The notes under the pieces: model-generated
Databases searched by the model: none
Seen by the model: the letters and a program-made list of their open reading frames with translations, nothing else
What the model was told of the DNA's origin: nothing
Assembly: GCA_037200985.1 (NCBI GenBank)
Contig: JBBCGJ010000001.1
Coordinates: 1,340,756 to 1,404,755, forward strand
DNA from: Rhizomicrobium sp.
Lineage (GTDB): Bacteria > Pseudomonadota > Alphaproteobacteria > Micropepsales > Micropepsaceae
Reading direction: 5' to 3'
Length of the DNA: 64,000 nt
Made by a program: the position numbers and the translations under genes
In this document: piece by piece, positions 51,817 through 60,240 of the stretch
Numbering within the stretch: position 1 is the stretch's first letter
How the letters are laid out: each line of letters opens with the position of its first letter

Positions 51817-52854
51817 ATGGACATAAAAAAAGACGTCGTCGCCGCGATCGGCCGCACTCCCCTCATCCGCCTCAACCGCGTCAGCGAGCTCACCGGCTGC
51901 GAGATTCTGGGCAAGGCCGAGTTCATGAATCCCGGCCAGTCGGTCAAGGACCGCGCCGCCCTGTTCATCGTCGAGGACGCAATCCGGCACGGCCGATTGA
52001 AGCCCGGCGGCGTTATCGTCGAAGGGACGGCCGGCAACACCGGGATCGGACTGGCCGTGGTCGGCAACGCGCTGGGTTTTCGCACCGTGATCGTCATTCC
52101 CGATACGCAAAGCCAGGAGAAGAAGGACGCGCTGCGCCTTCTGGGTGCCGAGCTGATCGAGGTGCCGGCGGTGGCGTACAAGAATCCGAACAACTATGTG
52201 AAGGTCTCCGGCCGCATCGCCGATCAGCTGGCGCGGACCGAGAAGAACGGCGCGGTGTGGGCGAACCAGTTCGACAACGTCGCCAACCGCCAGGCGCATA
52301 TCGAAGGCACCGGTCCGGAAATCTGGCACCAGACGAACGGGCGGCTGGACGGATTCACCTGCGCCGTCGGCACGGGCGGGACTCTTGCCGGCTGCGCCAT
52401 CGCGCTCAAGGAGAAGGACCCGCGGGTGACGATCGCCGCCGCCGATCCCCTGGGCGCGGCGATCTATTCCTGGGTGAAGACCGGCACGCTCGACGCGCAC
52501 GGCACCTCGATCACCGAGGGCATCGGCCAGAACCGCGTCACCGCCAATCTGGAGGGCGCGCCGATCGACGATGCCTATGAGATCTCCGACGAGGAGGCCC
52601 TGCCCCTGATCTTCGACCTGCTCGAACATGAGGGCCTGTGCCTGGGCGGCTCGACCGGCATCAACGTCGCGGGCGCGGTGCGCATGGCAAGGCAGATGGG
52701 CAAGGGCCACACCATCGTGACCGTCCTCGCCGACTACGGCACGCGCTATCAGAGCAAGCTGTTCAATCCCGACTTCCTGCGGTCCAAGAACCTGCCGGTT
52801 CCGGGTTGGCTCGCCGCGCCCAGGAAGCCCTTTGCCGTACCGTTCGAGCCATGA
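51817..52854 (+). CDS. cysK: Cysteine synthase A family protein
   Basis: A 345-residue PLP enzyme making cysteine from O-acetylserine and sulfide. The PLP lysine lies in NPGQSVKDRAA, the phosphate/substrate loop is EGTAGNTGIGLA, and GTGGTLAG and STGINVAGA are conserved. It is a little longer than E. coli CysK and of the alphaproteobacterial type with an extended C-terminus (RSKNLPVPGWL). The next gene, sseA, overlaps its stop in ATGA form, coupling two sulfur-metabolism enzymes. Confidence 0.92.
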   Translation: MDIKKDVVAAIGRTPLIRLNRVSELTGCEILGKAEFMNPGQSVKDRAALFIVEDAIRHGRLKPGGVIVEGTAGNTGIGLAVVGNALGFRTVIVIPDTQSQEKKDALRLLGAELIEVPAVAYKNPNNYVKVSGRIADQLARTEKNGAVWANQFDNVANRQAHIEGTGPEIWHQTNGRLDGFTCAVGTGGTLAGCAIALKEKDPRVTIAAADPLGAAIYSWVKTGTLDAHGTSITEGIGQNRVTANLEGAPIDDAYEISDEEALPLIFDLLEHEGLCLGGSTGINVAGAVRMARQMGKGHTIVTVLADYGTRYQSKLFNPDFLRSKNLPVPGWLAAPRKPFAVPFEP

Positions 52855-53693
52855 GCGCCGATTCTCCCCTGGTTTCGACCGAATGGCTGGCGGGCCGGAT
52901 CAACGCGCCGGATGTGCGCGTGGTCGACGCCTCCTGGTACCTGCCGAACATGAACCGCGATCCGCGCGCCGAATACGCCGCGGCGCATATTCCCCGCGCG
53001 CTGTTCTTCGATATCGACGACCTGTCGGACGAGAAGAGCCCCCTGCCGCACATGCTGGCGCCGGCGCCGAAATTCGCCAGCCGCATGCGCAAGCTGGGGC
53101 TGGGCGACGGCAACATGATCGTCGTCTATGACAGCGCCGGCGTCTATTCGAGTCCGCGCGCCTGGTGGATGCTGCGCGCCATGGGCCATGAGGACGTCGC
53201 GGTGCTGGACGGCGGACTGCCGAAATGGCGGCGCGAGGGCCGGCCGCTGGAAGACATGTCCGCAATGCCCTTTGCGCGGCACTTCACGGCGAGGCCGAAC
53301 AACGCCCTGATGCGCGACTTTCGCCAGATGACCGCCAATCTCGCGAGCCATGCCGAACAGGTGATCGACGCGCGCGGCGTCCCGCGCTTCAAGGCCATCG
53401 AGCCCGAGCCGCGCCCCGGCGTGCGCGGCGGCCACATCCCGGGCAGCCTGAACGTTCCGTACACGGAATTGACTTCCGAGGACGGGACGCTGAAATCGCC
53501 CGAGGCGCTGCGCGCTCTCTTCGCGGCCCATCGCGTCGATCTCGCCCGGCACAGCGTGACCACCTGCGGCTCGGGCATCACCGCGGCGATCGTCATGCTG
53601 GCGATGACGGTGGCGGGCGCCCATGACGTCGCGCTCTATGACGGCTCCTGGGCCGAATGGGGCGCCAGCGACGCGCCGGTGGAAACCGGATGA
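52851..53693 (+). CDS. sseA: 3-mercaptopyruvate sulfurtransferase
   Basis: A 280-residue two-rhodanese-domain protein. The catalytic loop CGSGITA (TTCGSGITAAI) fits the CG[S/T]G[V/T]TA pattern of mercaptopyruvate sulfurtransferases rather than thiosulfate rhodaneses. It moves sulfur from 3-mercaptopyruvate to thiol acceptors. ATG overlaps cysK by 4 bp, and the GNAT gene starts within its own stop codon. Confidence 0.93.
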   Translation: MSADSPLVSTEWLAGRINAPDVRVVDASWYLPNMNRDPRAEYAAAHIPRALFFDIDDLSDEKSPLPHMLAPAPKFASRMRKLGLGDGNMIVVYDSAGVYSSPRAWWMLRAMGHEDVAVLDGGLPKWRREGRPLEDMSAMPFARHFTARPNNALMRDFRQMTANLASHAEQVIDARGVPRFKAIEPEPRPGVRGGHIPGSLNVPYTELTSEDGTLKSPEALRALFAAHRVDLARHSVTTCGSGITAAIVMLAMTVAGAHDVALYDGSWAEWGASDAPVETG

Positions 53694-54241
53694 CCGGCGG
53701 CAGGAAGAAAGACGCCGGCCGCGCTTCCGGCCGGCGCATTCCGATGGTCGTCACCTTCCTGGAGATGACGGCCAAACCCGCCGCGCTGCCGCCGCCGGTG
53801 CCGCGCGGCAAGGTCGCGATGCTGCGCGCGGCGCATCCGCCGGTGCATTTCTACCGCTATCTCTACGACACGATCGGCGAACCCTATTTCTGGGTCGAGC
53901 GGCGCAAGCTCAAGGACGACGCCCTGGCGGCCGTCATCCAACATCCCGAGGTCGAACTTTACGTCCTATATCTCGACGGCAATCCGGCCGGCATGGCGGA
54001 GCTCGACATGCGCGACGCGGCCACCGGCCAGCTCGCCTATTTCGGATTGATGCCCGAAGCGATCGGAAAACGACTCGGATATTTCTTCCTGTACCAGGCC
54101 GTGATGAACGCCTGGGCGCGTCCGATCTCGAAGCTGCTCGTCAACACCTGCACGCTGGACCATCCCCGCGCGCTGCCGCTCTATCAGCGGCTGGGCTTCG
54201 TGCCCTACTCACGCGAAGACCGCTACATCGAATTGCCGTAG
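53690..54241 (+). CDS. GNAT family N-acetyltransferase
   Basis: A 183-residue GNAT protein: YRYLYDTIGEPYFWVERRKL, LYLDGNPAGMAELDM and AYFGLMPEAIGKRLGYFFLY (acetyl-CoA loop) followed by NTCTLDHPRALPLYQRLGFV. ATG 53690 overlaps the sseA stop (ATGA), making it the third gene of the cysK-sseA unit. The substrate is unknown. Confidence 0.9.
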   Translation: MTGGRKKDAGRASGRRIPMVVTFLEMTAKPAALPPPVPRGKVAMLRAAHPPVHFYRYLYDTIGEPYFWVERRKLKDDALAAVIQHPEVELYVLYLDGNPAGMAELDMRDAATGQLAYFGLMPEAIGKRLGYFFLYQAVMNAWARPISKLLVNTCTLDHPRALPLYQRLGFVPYSREDRYIELP

Positions 54242-54291
54242 ACGGAAGAGTCCGGCATGCTCGCCGCCGCATAACAAGGGGGTTGCGCCAC

Positions 54292-55746
54292 ATGGCGATT
54301 GTCGATTCCGCGCCGGACGCCGTTCCGGAAAAGACGCTCTTCGGTCATCCGCGCGGGCTGACCTTCCTGTTCACGACGGAAATGTGGGAGCGCTTCTCCT
54401 ACTACGGCATGCGCGCCATCCTGGTGCTCTATTTGACGAACTTCCTGCTGCTGCCCGGCCATGTCGAGACGGTGCTCGGCTATCAGACGATCAAGCATGT
54501 GTTCGAATCGGTGTTCAACGGCGGCCAGCCGCTCGGCGTGCAGCCCTTCTCCTCGCTGATCTACGGCAATTACACCGCCTTCGTGTACCTGACGCCGTTC
54601 TTCGGCGGCATCATCGCGGATCGTTTCCTCGGTCAGCGCATGAGTGTGATCGTCGGCGGCGTCACCATGGCGATCGCCGAATTCGTCCTGATGGTGCCGG
54701 ACCTCATGTTCGTGGGCCTGTTGCTGCTCATCATCGGAAACGGCTTCTTCAAGCCGAACATCTCCACCCAGGTCGGCAACCTCTACAAGCCCGGCGACGC
54801 GCGCATCGACCGTGCCTATTCGATCTTCTATGTCGGCATCAATGTCGGCGCCTTCTTCTCGCCGCTGGTCTGCGGCTCGCTCGCGGAAGATCCCGCCTGG
54901 GGCTACAAATGGGGCTTTTTCGCCGCCGGCATCGGCATGGTGATCGGCCAGATCGTCTATCTCTTCGCCTTGCGCACCCTTCCCAAGGACCGCGTCGAGC
55001 GCGCCCGCGCCGGCTCGGAAACCAAGAAGCCGCTGACCGGCGCCGACTGGAAGGCGGTGACTGCGCTGATCCTGCTGTGCATCCCCACGACGCTGTTCTG
55101 GGCGACCTATGAGCAGCAGGGCAACACGATCAATCTGTGGGCGGAGCAATACACCAACCGCGCGCTCATCCCCGGGGTCGTCAGCTGGGAGATTCCGGTC
55201 ACCTGGTTCCAGGCGTTCAATCCGTTCATGATCTTCGCCTTCACGCCGCTGGTCGTCGGCTTCTGGGCAAGCCAGGCGCGCAGAGGCGGCGAACCGCGCA
55301 CGGTGATCAAGATGGCGCTGGGCAATTTCCTGCTGGCGCTGTCCTATCTGGTGATGGCGGCCGCCGCTTATCTCGCGCCCGAAGGACATGCGAGCTGGCT
55401 GTGGCTGTTCCTGTTCTTCGCGATCATCACCTTCGGCGAGCTTTATCTATCGCCGATCGGGTTGGCGCTGGTCGCGCGCGTTTCCCCGCCGCAGATTCTG
55501 TCGGCCATGATGGGCCTGTGGTTCATCACCAGCTTCACCGGCAACCAGTTGCAGGGCTATATCGGCAGCTTCTTCAGCCGGATGGACAAGGTGCAGTTCT
55601 TCCTGCTCTGCGCGGCGCTCGGTCTGATTGCCGCGGCGATCACCTGGGCGTTCGACCGGCCGCTGCGGTCCATCCTCGAAGGATCGGGAAACAAGCCCAA
55701 CGCCATCGTGGAACCGCAGGGCGCCGAGATTCACCCGGGGCAATAA
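54292..55746 (+). CDS. Peptide MFS transporter (POT/PTR family)
   Basis: A 484-residue proton-coupled oligopeptide transporter with 12-14 membrane segments. The POT hallmark ExxERFxYY is present as TEMWERFSYYGMRAIL, and IGNGFFKPNISTQVGNLY and FSIFYVGINVGAF-like (YSIFYVGINVGAFFSPL) are PTR2 signatures. It imports di- and tripeptides. It follows the GNAT gene by 50 bp. Confidence 0.93.
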   Translation: MAIVDSAPDAVPEKTLFGHPRGLTFLFTTEMWERFSYYGMRAILVLYLTNFLLLPGHVETVLGYQTIKHVFESVFNGGQPLGVQPFSSLIYGNYTAFVYLTPFFGGIIADRFLGQRMSVIVGGVTMAIAEFVLMVPDLMFVGLLLLIIGNGFFKPNISTQVGNLYKPGDARIDRAYSIFYVGINVGAFFSPLVCGSLAEDPAWGYKWGFFAAGIGMVIGQIVYLFALRTLPKDRVERARAGSETKKPLTGADWKAVTALILLCIPTTLFWATYEQQGNTINLWAEQYTNRALIPGVVSWEIPVTWFQAFNPFMIFAFTPLVVGFWASQARRGGEPRTVIKMALGNFLLALSYLVMAAAAYLAPEGHASWLWLFLFFAIITFGELYLSPIGLALVARVSPPQILSAMMGLWFITSFTGNQLQGYIGSFFSRMDKVQFFLLCAALGLIAAAITWAFDRPLRSILEGSGNKPNAIVEPQGAEIHPGQ

Positions 55747-55804
55747 CGTCGCGTTGCGGCGCGGGCGCCGGCGCGTTAGGGGAAGGCGCTGAAAGGAGCG
55801 CCCC

Positions 55805-56968
55805 GTGGCGGACGGCAAGGAGAGCAAGGACACCAAGCTGACCCGCGCGGGACGCGAGAGCGCGGCGCATTTCGGCGTGGTCAACACGCCGGTCTATCGC
55901 GCCTCGACCATCCTTTATCCCGATATCGCGACGCTCGACGCCCACGCCATGCCGTTCACCTATGGGCGACGCGGCAATCCGACGGTCCGCAGTCTCGAAG
56001 AGGCGATCTGCGAACTGGAAGGCGCGGCGCGGACGGTTCTCGCCGGCTCCGGCCTGAACGCCGTCGCCACCGCGATCCTCGCGGTGTGCGGCGCCGGCGA
56101 TCATCTGCTGATGGCCGACAGCTGCTACGCCCCCAGCCGCGCCTTCTGCGACAAGACGTTGAAACGCTTCGGCGTGGAGACGACCTATTACGATCCCCTG
56201 ATCGGCGCCGGCATCGCGGCGCTGTTCAAGCCCAACACAAGGGCGGTGTTCTGCGAAAGCCCCGGCTCGCTCACCTTCGAAGTGCAGGACGTGCCGGCCA
56301 TCGCCGAGGTGGCGCATGCGCGCGGCGCGGCCGTGCTGCTCGACAACACCTGGGCGACGCCGCTGCACTTCGCGGCGCTGGCAAAGGGCGCGGACCTCTC
56401 GATCCAGGCGGTGACGAAATATATCGGCGGCCATGCCGATGTGATGATGGGCTATGTCGCGGCCAACGAGCGCTACGCGACGCGGCTTTCCGACCTGCAC
56501 GGCCAGATGGGGATGTATGTCAGCGGCGACGACTGTTTCCTCGCGCTGCGCGGGCTCCGCACGCTTGGTATCCGCCTCAAGCGGCATCAGGAAACGGCGC
56601 TGGCGCTGGCGCGCTGGCTGGAGCGCAGGCCGGAGGTGTCTCGCGTGCTCTATCCGCCGCTGGAAAGCGATCCGGGCCACGTGGTTTGGAAGCGCGATTT
56701 CACCGGCGCCTGCGGGCTGTTCGGCGTGGTGCTGAAGCCCGCCAGCCACGCCCAGGTCGCGGCCCTGATGGACGGGATGGCGCATTTCGGCATCGGCTTC
56801 TCCTGGGGCGGTTATGAGAGCCTGATCGTGCCGTCGCATCTGGCCCGCACCGCCGCGCCCTTCGCGCTCGAAGGCCCGCTGATCCGCATCCATGCGGGAC
56901 TGGAGGACCCGGCGGACCTGATCGCCGATTTGACCGTAGGCTTCGAACGGTTCAGAGACGCGGCATGA
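55805..56968 (+). CDS. metC: Cystathionine beta-lyase
   Basis: A 387-residue Cys/Met-metabolism PLP enzyme with GTG start (AGGAGCGCCCC precedes it). Visible features: NTPVYRASTILYPD, FTYGRRGNPTVRSLEEAICE, LLDNTWATPLHF and the PLP Lys in SIQAVTKYIGGHADVMMG, all typical of MetC. It forms homocysteine from cystathionine. hisI starts inside its stop codon (ATGA). Confidence 0.92.
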   Translation: MADGKESKDTKLTRAGRESAAHFGVVNTPVYRASTILYPDIATLDAHAMPFTYGRRGNPTVRSLEEAICELEGAARTVLAGSGLNAVATAILAVCGAGDHLLMADSCYAPSRAFCDKTLKRFGVETTYYDPLIGAGIAALFKPNTRAVFCESPGSLTFEVQDVPAIAEVAHARGAAVLLDNTWATPLHFAALAKGADLSIQAVTKYIGGHADVMMGYVAANERYATRLSDLHGQMGMYVSGDDCFLALRGLRTLGIRLKRHQETALALARWLERRPEVSRVLYPPLESDPGHVVWKRDFTGACGLFGVVLKPASHAQVAALMDGMAHFGIGFSWGGYESLIVPSHLARTAAPFALEGPLIRIHAGLEDPADLIADLTVGFERFRDAA

Positions 56969-57327
56969 CCGACGTTTTGAGCCCCGCCGAATTCGTCGCG
57001 CAGGTCGCGTTCAACGCCGATGGGCTGGTGCCCGTGATCGCGCAGCGCGCCCAGACCGGTGAAGTGCTGATGTTCGCCTGGATGACCAAGGCCACGCTGG
57101 AGCGGACGCTCGATACCGGCGACGTCACCTACTGGTCGCGCTCGCGCAAGAAGGTCTGGGTGAAGGGCGAGGAGTCCGGCCACAAGCAGCGGCTGGTCGA
57201 GGCCTGGATCGACTGCGACGGCGACGTCCTGCTGATGAAGGTCGACCAGATCGGCCCCGCCTGCCACACCGGCGCGCCGAGCTGTTTTTACCGGCAGGCG
57301 CGACTGGAAGACTTACCCCCCCCTTGA
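56965..57327 (+). CDS. hisI: Phosphoribosyl-AMP cyclohydrolase
   Basis: A 120-residue enzyme of histidine synthesis opening the adenine ring of PR-AMP. The conserved metal-binding segments are all visible: MFAWMTKATLERTL, TYWSRSRKKVWVKGEESGHK, IDCDGDVLLMKVDQIGPACH and a final TGAPSCFY. It lacks the HisE domain, as in most proteobacterial stand-alone HisI proteins. It is coupled to metC. Confidence 0.95.
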   Translation: MTDVLSPAEFVAQVAFNADGLVPVIAQRAQTGEVLMFAWMTKATLERTLDTGDVTYWSRSRKKVWVKGEESGHKQRLVEAWIDCDGDVLLMKVDQIGPACHTGAPSCFYRQARLEDLPPP

Positions 57328-57403
57328 GGGGAGCGTATCGCTGCCCGACCCCTCCCCGAAATTTGCTTCGCAAATTTCGACCCTCCCTCAAGGGCAGGGT
57401 CGA
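57320..57403. repeat. Palindromic intergenic repeat, family B copy
   Basis: A hairpin-forming repeat built on GACCCCTCCCCGAAATTTG and CAAATTTCGACCCTCCC, followed by TCAAGGG. It shares the units GACCCCTCCCCGAA and TCGACCCTCCCTCAAGG with 45209-45347. It fills the gap between the convergent hisI and small membrane protein genes and may work as a bidirectional terminator. Confidence 0.75.
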
Positions 57404-57404
57404 T

Positions 57405-57623
57405 TTATGTTTTCGCTGCGGCTTTGCGCCTTTGCGCCGCTTCGTGGCGGCGGTCCGCGGGTGGGGCGATGTCATCGGGGTAGGTGTGCACGACCAGCGC
57501 AATGGTCATGCCGACGCCGGCGCCGAGCAGCAGCGCCAGCGGCCAGTCGTTCATCTCGGCGACCACGGCAAAGACCAGCGCGCCGAGAATCGCGGAAATC
57601 GCGTATTTCGTCCGTTTGCGCAA
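57405..57623 (-). CDS. Small membrane protein
   Basis: A 72-residue protein with two hydrophobic segments (AISAILGALVFAVVAEM and WPLALLLGAGVGMTIALVV) and a charged, Lys/Arg-rich C-terminal tail. It starts MRKRTKYA with GGAGGC just upstream. The function is unknown. Confidence 0.75.
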   Translation of the reverse strand: MRKRTKYAISAILGALVFAVVAEMNDWPLALLLGAGVGMTIALVVHTYPDDIAPPADRRHEAAQRRKAAAKT

Positions 57624-57642
57624 AAGGGCCTCCTTCGAAGCC

Positions 57643-58962
57643 TCAGCCTACAAATATACCGCGCAGATGCGCATTCAAGAACGTCATGGCCGGATCGAGC
57701 TTTTCGCGCAGGCGCCGGAAATCCTCGAATTTGGGGTAAAGTTCCGCGAATTCCTCGGCCGTGCGCGTGTGGCGCTTGCCCCAGTGCGGCCGGCCCTCGA
57801 CGCCGCGGAAGATGCTCTCGCACATGTCGAACAGCCGTGCCGTGTTCACCCGGTGATACTGGTGCACGGCGATTGTGGCGCTTTTGCGCTGGTAGAACGG
57901 GCTCAGCCAGACGTCGTCGGCGGCGACGGTGCGGTACTCGATGGGAAAGCCGGTATTGATCCGGCGCTTGCGGATTTCCGCCACGATCTTGCGGATGGTC
58001 TCGGGGCCCTTTTCGTAGGGCACCGCGTATTCCATCTCGTTGAAGCGGGTGGTGCGCGGGCTGGGCAGGATCTCGTGGCTCCAGCGCACGCGATCCGAGG
58101 CGGCCATGCCGCCCGAGAACAGCCGGTGCGCCGCCCTGAGCAGGAACGGCGCATAGGGCAGCACTTCGTTGATCCATTCGAAGGTGGTGGCGTCCGCCGC
58201 CCGCTTGTCGCCGCGCGCCTTCATGTATTCCGCGGAGCGCGGCTCGGGCGCGGCGGCGGTGCTCTCGTTCAGCGTCTTGCACACCGCGACGTCGGCATAG
58301 GGAAACCAGAAGAACTCGAAATGCCGGTTGGTGGCGACGAGGTCGTCGAGCCGGTCCCACAATTCGTCGATCGGCAGCAGGAAGTTCTTCTCCGCCAGCT
58401 TGTAGACGTCGCGCACCTTCATCGCGATCTCGACCATCACGCCGAGCGAGCCCATCGAGGTGCGGCCAGCGGCGAAAATCTCCGGGTTCTCGTCCGGCGC
58501 GCAGTGGATGATCTCGCCGCTGGCGAGCAGGAGACGGAAGCCCGCGACCTCGGCCGAGAAGCTCCCAAGCGTCGGTCCCGTGCCGTGGGTGCCGGTACCG
58601 ACCACGCCGCCCAGGGTCTGGCGGTCGATATCGCCCATGTTCTTGAGGGCGCAGCCCAGGGGATGGATCAGCGGGCCGATCTCCCACAGATGGGTGGCGG
58701 CCCCGAAGGTCGCGACCTGCTTGTCGGGATCGAAGCCCTTCAGGCCGCTGAAGGCGCGCGCGGAAAGATCGACGATCGTGCCGTCGGTGGCGTTCAGCGG
58801 CGTGAAGGAATGGCCCGCGCCCGGCACGCGGACCGGCGGTGCGCCGGTGCGGACGGCGGCGGCCAGATCGACCTCATCCTTCGGTGCGACGATCGCCTTG
58901 GGCTTGCAGACGACGCCGCCCGACCAGTTGGACCACTTCCCGCCGACGATTTTCATGGGCAT
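57643..58962 (-). CDS. FAD-dependent aldonolactone (D-arabinono-1,4-lactone-type) oxidase
   Basis: A 439-residue VAO-family flavoprotein. The FAD-binding region contains VRVPGAGHSFTPLNATDG, GVVGTGTHGTGPTLG and SLGVMVEIAMKV; the C-terminal ALO domain has EYRTVAADDVWLSPFYQR and PHWGKRHTRTAEEF, with the H-W-G-K signature of aldonolactone oxidases. The His in PGAGHSF could bind FAD. It oxidises sugar lactones or related alcohols; substrate unknown. Starts at 58962 or 58956 are both possible. Confidence 0.9.
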   Translation of the reverse strand: MPMKIVGGKWSNWSGGVVCKPKAIVAPKDEVDLAAAVRTGAPPVRVPGAGHSFTPLNATDGTIVDLSARAFSGLKGFDPDKQVATFGAATHLWEIGPLIHPLGCALKNMGDIDRQTLGGVVGTGTHGTGPTLGSFSAEVAGFRLLLASGEIIHCAPDENPEIFAAGRTSMGSLGVMVEIAMKVRDVYKLAEKNFLLPIDELWDRLDDLVATNRHFEFFWFPYADVAVCKTLNESTAAAPEPRSAEYMKARGDKRAADATTFEWINEVLPYAPFLLRAAHRLFSGGMAASDRVRWSHEILPSPRTTRFNEMEYAVPYEKGPETIRKIVAEIRKRRINTGFPIEYRTVAADDVWLSPFYQRKSATIAVHQYHRVNTARLFDMCESIFRGVEGRPHWGKRHTRTAEEFAELYPKFEDFRRLREKLDPAMTFLNAHLRGIFVG

Positions 58963-59007
58963 GCACCGCAAGAGCCGGCGGCGGTTTTAGACCTCATGAC
59001 GGCGGCG

Positions 59008-59736
59008 TCAATCTTGCTTTTTGCGAACGGCGTGGCCCGCGGACGCCAGTTCGTCCGCCAACTTGCGCAAGCCCGGATCGCGTTTCCTGCGCAGTATGTC
59101 GACGGCCGTGACGCCCGTCTTGTCCGGAATATCGCCGCGGGCGCCATGGCGCACCACCATCGCGATGTGCCTGGTATCGCTCCCCTTCTTGAGCATGTAG
59201 TGCAGCGCCGTCATGCCGTCCTTGTCGCGCCAATCGGGATCGGCGCCGAGCTTCAGCATTTCCTCCGCCGGACCGAACTTGCTCCAGCGGACCGCGCCGA
59301 CGAACGGCGTCGAGCCCTCGGCCACCTCTTCGAGATCGGCGCCGTATTTCGCGAGCAGCCGGATCGCGGCCAGGTCGTCGTTGAATGCCGCCGCGAACAG
59401 CGAATAGTTCGGGTCGGCGCCGTGGCTGAGCAGATACTCCGCGAGCGCGCGGTTCTGGCCGCGGCCGATGGCGAACCATACCGGCGTCGCCTTCCACGTG
59501 CCTTCGGTGAAGGCCGGCGCGTCGATGTCGAAGCCGTGGCGGAGGAAGACCTCGGCGGTCTTTATGCCGTCCTTCTCGCGACCCGGCTTGAGTTTCTGCC
59601 CGCAACAGATGTGCAGCCAGTTGCGGCCGCGTTCGTCGCGAAACTCCAGGAGCTTTGGATTGTCGCCGAGGCCACGGTCGACCTCTCCGGCGCGGAAGTC
59701 CTTCACCAAGGCCAGCATCGCGGTCTTCGAGATCAC
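59008..59736 (-). CDS. Ankyrin-repeat protein
   Basis: A 242-residue protein composed of five to six ankyrin-like repeats, for example GRNWLHICCGQKL, TPVWFAIGRGQNRALAEYLL, then FAAAFNDDLAAIRLLAKYGA and GMTALHYMLKKGSDTRHIAM. It mediates protein-protein contacts; there is no catalytic domain. The C-terminus is basic (GHAVRKKQD). Confidence 0.88.
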   Translation of the reverse strand: MISKTAMLALVKDFRAGEVDRGLGDNPKLLEFRDERGRNWLHICCGQKLKPGREKDGIKTAEVFLRHGFDIDAPAFTEGTWKATPVWFAIGRGQNRALAEYLLSHGADPNYSLFAAAFNDDLAAIRLLAKYGADLEEVAEGSTPFVGAVRWSKFGPAEEMLKLGADPDWRDKDGMTALHYMLKKGSDTRHIAMVVRHGARGDIPDKTGVTAVDILRRKRDPGLRKLADELASAGHAVRKKQD

Positions 59737-59805
59737 GCCGTCCTCCCCGTCGCGCGCGACTCTTGCCGATCTTTTGGGGAAGGCTCAATCCCGGCGGGAG
59801 AAGCG

Positions 59806-60048
59806 TCAGTGGCCGACGTGGCCGATCCGGATCCAGGCGACCGCGCTGGCGCGGCCGAGGGTGCTCAGCGTCCGGCGATTCGGCGGCGGCGAAGCAGCGG
59901 GTTTGGGCGTGATCGCCTTCGCCAATACGGCGCTCGTATCGCCGTCGTCCGCCAGGGCGCTGGCGCCCGCCAGCAGGCCGCCCGATGCGAGCGGTGTCAG
60001 CACAGCCACCAATGCCGAAGCCAGCAATATTCTGTGAAGTTTGGGCAC
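59806..60048 (-). CDS. Small exported hypothetical protein
   Basis: An 80-residue frame from GTG 60048, with GGGAGAG upstream. An N-terminal signal-like segment (LHRILLASALVAVLTPLASG) ends around ASALA, leaving a mature part of about 45 residues rich in Pro, Arg and Ala and ending GHVGH. No family is recognised. Longer frames over the same bases read through the opposite D-aminoacylase gene and were not used. Confidence 0.5.
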   Translation of the reverse strand: MPKLHRILLASALVAVLTPLASGGLLAGASALADDGDTSAVLAKAITPKPAASPPPNRRTLSTLGRASAVAWIRIGHVGH

Positions 60049-60240
60049 AGCGCGCTCTCCCTGCCATCGCCGTCGCATAGGGAACGGCGAGCGGCCGGAG
60101 TGTTTCCGTCCGGATCCGAATAATTCGTGCGACTCAGAGCGTCTGACGCGGGGATTAAGACAGCAACGTATCCTAACGTCAGTCTGGTCAGGCCGCCGAA
60201 GCCGCTTATGATCGTTGCCAGAGCAATTGCGGGGTGGACG

